Part shown: one piece after another, positions 6,387 to 11,341 of the stretch
How the letters are laid out: every line of letters begins with the position of its first letter
Numbering within the stretch: position 1 is the first letter of the stretch
Assembly: GCA_003221595.1 (NCBI GenBank)
Contig: QHSM01000308.1
Coordinates: 1-11,341, forward strand
Direction: 5' to 3'
Source of the DNA: Candidatus Rokuibacteriota bacterium
GTDB lineage: Bacteria; Methylomirabilota; Methylomirabilia; Rokubacteriales; CSP1-6
DNA: 11,341 nt
Translations under genes and position numbers: made by a program
Notes under the pieces: model-generated
What the model was told of the DNA's origin: nothing
The model's database searches: none
Seen by the model: the letters and a program-made list of their open reading frames with translations, nothing else

Positions 6387-7518
6387 GGGGGGCGTCCGCC
6401 CCCGGACGGCGCCTCCTTCTCGGCGGTGCGGATCGCCGCCGGACCGCCGTTCACCTTGACCCGCTGGCCGGTGTCCTTGAGCATCGCGCCGCTCCACTGG
6501 AACACCCAGTAGTCCTTCTCGACCATGTTGCCGACCAGAATCGTCTTGCCGTCCGGCGAGAAGACCACGCCCTGCGACCAGTGACCGATCGGCGCCTCTC
6601 CCACCCGCGACAGGGTCTTGCCGGTCACGCGGACGATGACGAGCTTGCCGGCGTCGTTGTAGAAGGGCGACTCCTTCGGGCGGTTGCTGCCGTTGTGAAC
6701 GACGACGGCGACGACGGAGCTGTCCGGCGAGATCTTCAGCCCCTCGGCGGTGGCGCCGAGGACGCCGATCGTGTCGACGACGCGCGGCGGCTTCGCGGTC
6801 AGGTCGATGAGGCTGATGCTGTCGCTGTCGCCGGTGGCGCCGCCGGCCAGGCTCGCCACCACCGCGAAGGCGCCGTTCGACGCGACGTCGAGCACGATCG
6901 GGCGCACGCCGGCCGTCATGTCGCGGTTGGTGTACTCGACCTTCGCGCCATCGATCGAGAGCACGGAGATCTTGTTGTCGTTGCTTCGCGAGACGAGCGC
7001 GCTCTTACCGTCGGGCGTGATCGCCACCATGCCGCCGCCCGCCTTGGCGCCGCCGACCTCGACCGTGCCGGCCGGCGTCACCGTCTTGCCCTGGATGGTG
7101 AAGACCGACACGGTGCCGTCGACCAGATTGGAGACGAGCGCGAGCGTGCCCTGCCGGTTCACCGAGATTCCGGCGGCACCCATGCCCGCCTCGAGCGTCG
7201 CGATGACCTGCGGCGGATTGACGGTCAGATCGATCACGGTCACACGGTTGTCGGCCGTCTGTTTCGTCTTGTCGTTCGGGTCGACCTTGTTCGAGGCCGT
7301 GACGAGCGCCAGGCGCTCGTCCGCGGCGACGCCTTGAGGTCGATCACCGATACCGTGTCGGGCGGGGGATCGGGGACGACCGTCACGACGCCGTTCACGT
7401 TGACCACCTTGTTCTCGTTGCCGGACACGGCGAGCTGCGCATCGGCGCGCGCGGCGAGCGCGTGCGCCGCGAGCAGCGCAAGGCCGAGCGCGAGCGGTGT
7501 GTGTCGACGCAGCGTCAT
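6365..7518 (-). pseudogene. Secreted YVTN-type beta-propeller protein, frameshifted near its N-terminus
   Basis: The gene starts at ATG 7518 with GGGAGG 5 nt upstream (7529-7524), 29 bp after the FHA gene. It begins with a Sec signal peptide (MTLRRHTPLALGLALLAA..., likely cut after ADA) and the first propeller strand DTVSVIDLKA. Near 7325-7336 the frame changes: this first frame ends at TGA 7240-7242 after 92 codons, while the neighbouring frame continues the family sequence from VAADERLALVTASNK through VTVIDLTVNPPQV to TGA 6365-6367. The second part holds several propeller repeats with PDGK/PDSS turns. The join skips the second half of a propeller repeat, so a deletion of a length not divisible by three is more likely than programmed frameshifting; no slippery heptamer is visible. 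Related proteins are secreted or periplasmic and of unclear role. It overlaps the M20 gene by 22 bp. Confidence 0.8.
6388..6408 (+). terminator. Candidate terminator: two competing hairpins after the M20 stop
   Basis: Directly after the M20 stop (6386), GGGGGC (6388-6393) can pair with GCCCCC (6398-6403) around GTCC, or CGTCCG (6393-6398) with CGGACG (6403-6408) around CCCC. The two are mutually exclusive 6-bp stems. No T-run follows. The region also encodes the Pro/Arg-rich tail of the antisense propeller protein, so the palindromes could be incidental. Confidence 0.3.
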
Positions 7519-7523
7519 GGCGT

Positions 7524-7529
7524 CCTCCC
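7524..7529 (-). promoter_or_regulatory. Shine-Dalgarno site of the propeller gene
   Basis: GGGAGG on the minus strand, 5 nt before ATG 7518. It supports this signal-peptide-encoding start over internal GTG codons in the other frame (for example at 7243), and so supports reading the gene as frameshifted. Confidence 0.7.
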
Positions 7530-7547
7530 GGTCCCGGATGGCGTGCC

Positions 7548-8744
7548 TCAGTCGGACTCGTCCTCTTCCGGCGACGGGTCCTCCCGCTCCACGAATGCGC
7601 GATTGGCGTCGGCCTTCCCGCGGAGATCGCTCAGGTCGGGCGCAAATCGCTCGAGCGTCTCCCCCCGCCGCATCACGAGCGCCGGCGGCACGACCAGATC
7701 GCGATCGCCGACGTAGCTGGGGCTCCGGTTCTGGCTGCGCGCCTGCGTCCACAGGACTACCGCGAGGATGACGAACGGGATCGTGACGCCGATGCCAAGC
7801 GCCAATCGCGCGCGCATCGGGCTCGCGTTGACGAGGTGGGCCGACAGCGCGATCGACACCGCGATCGCGACCAGCAGAGGACCGACGACGGGCGACAGGT
7901 GGAGCCCGAGCGCCCCGTTCACGACGTCGACCAGGCCGGTCACGACGGAGACCACCGCGTACGCCGCCGCCACGATCACCGCGTGGCGCACCCACCGGGA
8001 CTCGCCGAAGGCGACCCGGCTCGCGAGCGCCCACAGCGCGATCCACACCGCGATCGCGACCAGCAGAGGACCGACGACGGGCGACAGGTGGAGCCCGAGC
8101 GCCCCGTTCACGACGTCGACCAGGCCGGTCACGACGGAGACCACCGCGTACGCCGCCGCCACGATCACCGCGTGGCGCACCCACCGGGACTCGCCGAAGG
8201 CGACCCGGCTCGCGAGCGCCCACAGCGCGATCCACAGCCCGGTGAGGCCGAGCAGGGCGAGCAGCGTCGTGACGAGCGCGGTCGAAAGCTCGCGCGGCTG
8301 CGTGGTGCTCGTCCAGACCTCGAACACGGTGACGGCAATGCTCACCACGGATCCGGCCGCGAGCGCCTTGAGCTCCGTGCCGCGCGACCACCAGGCCGAT
8401 CCGCCCCGGTCCGCTCGCTCCGGGGCGACGACCTCGCGGGCCGTCCGCACGCGCAGGCGGGTGTGGCCGACGCGAAACACGCCGCCGTCCAGCTCCGCCG
8501 GCTCCCCGCCGTGCCGGCGCCGGCCGGCGATCTCGATTCCGTTGATGCTCTCGAGATCGGTGACCGTGACGCGGCCCTCGGCGTCGACGCTGATCCGGGC
8601 ATGGACCGCGGCGACGAACGGATCGTCGAGCACCACATCACAGGCCACGCTGCGGCCGACGGTGCAGCGCGCCTCCCCGCCGACCGCGCCGAAGTGATAG
8701 CGCGTCCTCACGCGGTGATGGCCGCTGAGGACTTCGACGACCAT
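7548..8744 (-). CDS. FHA-domain multi-pass membrane protein with a 63-residue internal tandem repeat (398 aa)
   Basis: The N-terminus is an FHA (forkhead-associated) domain, about residues 1-100: VGRS (29-32), VVLDDP (37-42), His48 in VHARI, and SING (66-69). FHA domains usually bind phosphothreonine peptides. Here the usual Ser of the SxxH motif is Ala45, while Arg31 and Asn68 are kept. From about residue 125 the protein is hydrophobic, with several membrane segments, and ends in a charged tail (…PSPEEDESD). Residues 172-234 and 235-297 are an exact repeat except for the last residue, each bringing two membrane segments. I choose ATG 8744 because GGAAG lies 5 nt upstream and the codon overlaps the protease TGA as TGATG; ATG 8756, four codons earlier, is the alternative. 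Its place after the secreted protease suggests an inner-membrane partner. The function is unknown. Confidence 0.85.
   Translation of the reverse strand: MVVEVLSGHHRVRTRYHFGAVGGEARCTVGRSVACDVVLDDPFVAAVHARISVDAEGRVTVTDLESINGIEIAGRRRHGGEPAELDGGVFRVGHTRLRVRTAREVVAPERADRGGSAWWSRGTELKALAAGSVVSIAVTVFEVWTSTTQPRELSTALVTTLLALLGLTGLWIALWALASRVAFGESRWVRHAVIVAAAYAVVSVVTGLVDVVNGALGLHLSPVVGPLLVAIAVWIALWALASRVAFGESRWVRHAVIVAAAYAVVSVVTGLVDVVNGALGLHLSPVVGPLLVAIAVSIALSAHLVNASPMRARLALGIGVTIPFVILAVVLWTQARSQNRSPSYVGDRDLVVPPALVMRRGETLERFAPDLSDLRGKADANRAFVEREDPSPEEDESD
7856..8236. repeat. Perfect tandem duplication, 189-bp unit, two copies
   Basis: Bases 7856-8047 are identical to 8045-8236, that is, an exact 192-bp match at an offset of 189. 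The mismatches that bound it are 7855 (G) against 8044 (C) and 8048 (C) against 8237 (G). The unit is 63 codons, so the reading frame of the FHA membrane protein is kept. No silent differences exist between the copies, which means very recent duplication, gene conversion or an assembly artefact. Confidence 0.95.
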
Positions 8745-10084
8745 CACGGCTTCCATTGCATCGCATCCAGGTAGGTCTTGGCGAACGCGAGCGCCCGCTC
8801 CGGCGCGACCCCGGTCACGATCAGGCTCGACAGGAACCCCTGCCGCGGCCCGTTCTTGCTGACGACCCGCACGTGGAGGTCGTAGATCCCGTCGAGCTTG
8901 CGGTAGGCGCGCAGGCAGACCGTCGCGTTGGCCGTGAAGCCGCCGAGCTCGACGTTGCGCTGCTTGCAGGCGAAGGGCGCGAGCTGCCGGCGGGAGCCGA
9001 ACAGGTCGTCCGACCCCTTCGCCGCTTGCATCCCGTGGGCGAAGCGCCACGGATCGAGCGTGCGCGTGGTGAACACCTGGTGCTGGAACGAGAGCCCGCC
9101 CGGCTGGAGGTTGCGGCCGAGGTAGAGTGACGACTTCGCGTCGCACCCGATGCGCTCGACGCTCACGGGCTGGTCGGGCGCGGGGTCGCCGGCGGCCCGG
9201 CACTCGACGAAGGCCGCCGGCTTCGACGGCAGCTCGTACCCGTGATGATTCTGGGTCGGGAGCTTGGGGCCGAGCGCGGCCAGCATCGCGTCGGAGTGCG
9301 CGCGCACCTGGCGCGCGACCTCATCGCGCGCCTGCCGGACGTCGAGCGGTGGCTTGCTCGCGCCCGCGAGCAGGCCCACCGCGTGCTCGGCGGGAACCAG
9401 GAACGCGACGAGCTGCGACGCCCGGTAGCCGGCGACGTTGACCCCGATCACGTTGCCGGCGCCGTCGAGCCCCGGCCCTCCGGACATGCCGGCGTTGAGC
9501 GCGCCCGAGTAGTGAACGCGCGGCTCGAACGAATCCTCGACCCGCCCGTTGCTGATCCCCTCGGTGATCGTGAGGCCCACGTCGAGCGGAAAGCCGACCG
9601 AGTAGGCGCGCTCGCCACCGATGGCCGCGTTCGGCCGAAGCCGGAGCGGCGGCGGCGCGAGGCCTTCGGCATCGACGAGAGCCAGGTCGTGGCGGACATC
9701 GATCGCGCGCACAGTTACGCGGCCGGTGGCGCCGGCGGCCGTCCGGTATTCGAGTCGGTACTTCTCGGGATAGAGGACGACCTCGCTCACGACGTGCCAG
9801 TTGGTGACGAACACGCCCCGGTGGCCGATCGCGAAGCCGCTGCCGTGAAATGCCTCGGCCATGTTCGTGCCGAAAAACCCCTTGATCTGGATTACCGAGG
9901 GGCGCACCCGGTCGAGGATGACGCGCGCGGCGGTCGAGGCGGTCGCCGCCGACGGCACGGGCTGAGACCGCGCGTCGGCTTCGCCGGCGGGCAGCCGGCT
10001 CTGGGCGGCGCCGCAGGTGACGCCGAGGAGGACCAGCGCGATGCCCCGGGCGACGGCGCGGCCCGGCGGGCCCGCCCGATTCAT
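8744..10084 (-). CDS. Secreted trypsin-like serine protease (S1C/HtrA-like) with an unknown C-terminal domain, 446 aa
   Basis: The protein has a signal sequence (hydrophobic core about 11-24, then an Ala/Gly-rich end) and a chymotrypsin-fold protease domain with a full catalytic triad: His97 in TNWHVV, Asp133 in RHDLALV, and Ser201 in NAGMSGGPG. The domain ends near residue 240. There is no PDZ domain, unlike DegP/DegS. Instead about 200 residues follow that I do not recognise, with four cysteines (295, 314, 373, 390) that could form disulfides outside the cytoplasm. The ATG at 10084 lies 16 bp after the amidohydrolase stop and lacks a clear Shine-Dalgarno sequence. Its TGA overlaps the FHA gene start (TGATG), so the two proteins are probably made together. 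A periplasmic or anchored role is inferred; VTC-G at 22-25 is a poor lipobox. Confidence 0.9.
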   Translation of the reverse strand: MNRAGPPGRAVARGIALVLLGVTCGAAQSRLPAGEADARSQPVPSAATASTAARVILDRVRPSVIQIKGFFGTNMAEAFHGSGFAIGHRGVFVTNWHVVSEVVLYPEKYRLEYRTAAGATGRVTVRAIDVRHDLALVDAEGLAPPPLRLRPNAAIGGERAYSVGFPLDVGLTITEGISNGRVEDSFEPRVHYSGALNAGMSGGPGLDGAGNVIGVNVAGYRASQLVAFLVPAEHAVGLLAGASKPPLDVRQARDEVARQVRAHSDAMLAALGPKLPTQNHHGYELPSKPAAFVECRAAGDPAPDQPVSVERIGCDAKSSLYLGRNLQPGGLSFQHQVFTTRTLDPWRFAHGMQAAKGSDDLFGSRRQLAPFACKQRNVELGGFTANATVCLRAYRKLDGIYDLHVRVVSKNGPRQGFLSSLIVTGVAPERALAFAKTYLDAMQWKP

Positions 10085-10100
10085 CGCCGTCGGGGCGCGG

Positions 10101-11246
10101 CTACTTGATCAGGCCGTAGAACTTCCCGGCGTTCTCGCACGTGATCTTGCGGACCACGTCGGCCGGCAAGTGGCCGAACTGCTCCTCGATGTACTTCGAC
10201 GACTCCGGCCACACACCGTCGGTGTGCGGGTAGTCCGACGCCCACATGAGCGTCTCGGCGCCCATCTCGTGGATCATCTGGGTGCCGATGCGATCGAACT
10301 GGAACGTCGCCTTGCACTGGCGCCGCCAGTAGTCGCTCGGCTTCATCGTCAGGCCGAGGTCGCGGAAGCGATCCTCCCACTCGAAGTCCATGCGATCGAG
10401 CGCGTACGGGATCCAGCCGATGCCGCTCTCGCCGAAGGAGATCTTCAAGTTCGGGTACCGCTCCAGCACGGCGGAGCCGATGATCGCGGACAGGATGTTG
10501 ACCAGGTTCATCTGGAAGCCACAGACGCCCTGGAACAGCGCGGCCCGGCGGGCGAGCGGGGTGGTCGCCTTCTCGCGGACGCTGGCCGGCGTGCTCGGGA
10601 ACGTGTGGAAGTGCAGCGGCAGGTTCACTTCGTTGACGGCCTGCCAGAGCGGCTCCCACGCGGGATGCCACATGGGATCCATGTCCCACGAGCAGGAAAG
10701 CTCGAGCCCCTTCAACCCCATCTTGGCAACGCGCCGAACCTCTTGCACAGCGGCGTCGATGTCCCCGTAGGGCAGGCAGGCCAGGCCGATCTGCCGGTCG
10801 GGATAGTGCCGGCAGAAGTCCTTCAGCCAGTCGTTGTAGATGCGGAACATCTCCTTCGCCGCCTCGTGATCGTTCAGCCGGGTGGCGGCGCCGAGGATGC
10901 CGAAGATGACCTCGGCCTGCACGCCGTCGAGCTCCATGTCCTTGATCCGGAGGTGCGGATCGGTCGGCCGCCGGATGCCCTTCTTGCCGTCCTCGTACAG
11001 CCCGACCGCGGCCATCTTGTCGACGCGGTAGTTCTGGCCGGGGACCAGCTTCTGGCCGCCCGGACCGACGCCACCGACCAGGCCGAACGATGTGCCGTTC
11101 TTGCAGGTCCAGTGGGGACCGTCCGGGCCGTCGACGACGAACGGCATGCGCTCGCGCAACGCCGCCGACGCGTTGGCGGTGAACAGGTCGTTGGGGATCC
11201 AGGGCATGTCGATGTGACAGTCGGCGGAGATCCGAGAATATTGCAT
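10101..11246 (-). CDS. Amidohydrolase-2 family (PF04909) metal-dependent hydrolase/decarboxylase, 381 aa
   Basis: This is a TIM-barrel member of the amidohydrolase superfamily, in the group that includes ACMSD and gamma-resorcylate decarboxylase. Landmarks are ADCHIDMP (8-15), LHFHTFP (211-217) with His212/His214, FGESGIGWIPYALDRMD (271-287), and the C-terminal WASDYPHTDGVWPES (335-349), whose Asp338 is the likely metal-binding aspartate. The first motif reads H-I-D (His11, Asp13) rather than the H-x-H of classical members, so metal binding may differ. I start at ATG 11246 because AGGAGG lies 5 nt upstream (11257-11252) and the protein then begins at the barrel's first strand; the frame stays open further upstream but has no such site. 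It is 37 bp after a dehydrogenase gene, which suggests a shared catabolic pathway. The substrate cannot be inferred. Confidence 0.93.
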   Translation of the reverse strand: MQYSRISADCHIDMPWIPNDLFTANASAALRERMPFVVDGPDGPHWTCKNGTSFGLVGGVGPGGQKLVPGQNYRVDKMAAVGLYEDGKKGIRRPTDPHLRIKDMELDGVQAEVIFGILGAATRLNDHEAAKEMFRIYNDWLKDFCRHYPDRQIGLACLPYGDIDAAVQEVRRVAKMGLKGLELSCSWDMDPMWHPAWEPLWQAVNEVNLPLHFHTFPSTPASVREKATTPLARRAALFQGVCGFQMNLVNILSAIIGSAVLERYPNLKISFGESGIGWIPYALDRMDFEWEDRFRDLGLTMKPSDYWRRQCKATFQFDRIGTQMIHEMGAETLMWASDYPHTDGVWPESSKYIEEQFGHLPADVVRKITCENAGKFYGLIK

Positions 11247-11251
11247 CGCGT

Positions 11252-11257
11252 CCTCCT
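11252..11257 (-). promoter_or_regulatory. Shine-Dalgarno site of the PF04909 amidohydrolase
   Basis: AGGAGG on the minus strand, 5 nt before ATG 11246. It decides this start over the in-frame ATG at 11312, which lies inside the preceding dehydrogenase gene. Confidence 0.8.
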
Positions 11258-11283
11258 CTCGAGGATGCTGCGCCCCCATCCTA

Positions 11284-11341
11284 CTACAAGACCGAGCGCA
11301 CCAGTCCGCCATCGACCAGGATCGTGGTGCCGGTGATGTAG
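11284..11341 (-). CDS. 3' end of a short-chain dehydrogenase/reductase (SDR)
   Basis: Only 18 codons are inside the window, but they read YITGTTILVDGGLVRSVL, which is the very characteristic C-terminus of classical SDR oxidoreductases (the Y-I-T-G-x-x-x-x-V-D-G-G motif). The gene ends with a double stop, TAG at 11286-11284 and again at 11283-11281. It lies 37 bp upstream of the PF04909 amidohydrolase on the same strand and is probably cotranscribed with it. Rossmann-fold and catalytic residues are outside the window, so cofactor and substrate cannot be judged. Confidence 0.85.
   Translation of the reverse strand, partial: YITGTTILVDGGLVRSVL

Noticed and set aside
5079..6497. Upstream extension of the ABC binding-protein frame to a 959-residue protein
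   Set aside because: The extension is antisense to the well-supported M20 gene, is Arg/His-rich low-quality sequence, and the GTG at 5078 has a strong Shine-Dalgarno site and a signal peptide.
7319..7340. Programmed ribosomal frameshift in the propeller gene
   Set aside because: No slippery heptamer or downstream pseudoknot is evident, and residues of a propeller repeat are missing, which frameshifting would not explain.
5120..7771. 883-codon plus-strand open frame
   Set aside because: It shadows the M20 and propeller genes in another frame and is compositionally biased.
7497..8774. Plus-strand open frame with a repeated Asp/Arg/His-rich segment
   Set aside because: The repeat only mirrors the 189-bp duplication of the FHA gene on the opposite strand; the protein is not natural-looking.
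8745..9203. N-terminal extension of the FHA protein
   Set aside because: It would overlap the protease gene by over 450 bp, while ATG 8744 has a Shine-Dalgarno site and begins just before the FHA fold.

Overview
The window is about 11.3 kb of very GC-rich, densely packed bacterial DNA with no RNA genes, insertion sequences or CRISPR arrays that I can see. The base composition and the gene families suggest a soil or sediment bacterium, for example the Rokubacteria/Methylomirabilota group or a related proteobacterium-like lineage. The families include orphan solute-binding proteins, PF04909 amidohydrolases and secreted YVTN propellers. That placement rests on general style and is an inference.

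Layout from left to right. (1) The 3' end of an unrecognised gene on the + strand (2-430) converges on a two-gene minus-strand unit: recQ (671-2623) followed by a small lipoprotein (432-674), joined by an ATGA overlap. (2) A DctP-type solute-binding protein (2682-3599, +) diverges from recQ and has no signal peptide and no Shine-Dalgarno sequence. (3) A secreted family-5 ABC substrate-binding protein (3618-5078, -) converges on it, and is divergent from an M20D amidohydrolase (5187-6386, +). The 108-bp divergent region holds a perfect TATAAT 8 nt before the M20 start codon and a G-quadruplex-like motif with the thrombin-aptamer pattern. (4) The right half is one minus-strand train, in transcription order: the 3' tail of a short-chain dehydrogenase (11284-11341), a PF04909 amidohydrolase (10101-11246), a secreted trypsin-like protease (8744-10084), an FHA-domain membrane protein (7548-8744) and a YVTN beta-propeller gene (6365-7518) that is broken by a frameshift. 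Spacings are 37, 16, -1 and 29 bp, so cotranscription is likely.

The most unusual property is local rearrangement. Within 3.5 kb there is a family-5 binding protein that seems to lack about 40 conserved residues, a propeller gene that has lost a non-multiple-of-three segment, and a perfect 189-bp tandem duplication that adds 63 residues (two membrane segments) to the FHA protein. Together these point either to real recent rearrangement or to assembly error, and should be checked against reads first. The most interesting biological candidate is the translationally coupled pair of a secreted S1 protease and an FHA membrane protein, apparently followed by a secreted propeller. This could be an envelope sensing or proteolysis module, but that role is inferred from context only.
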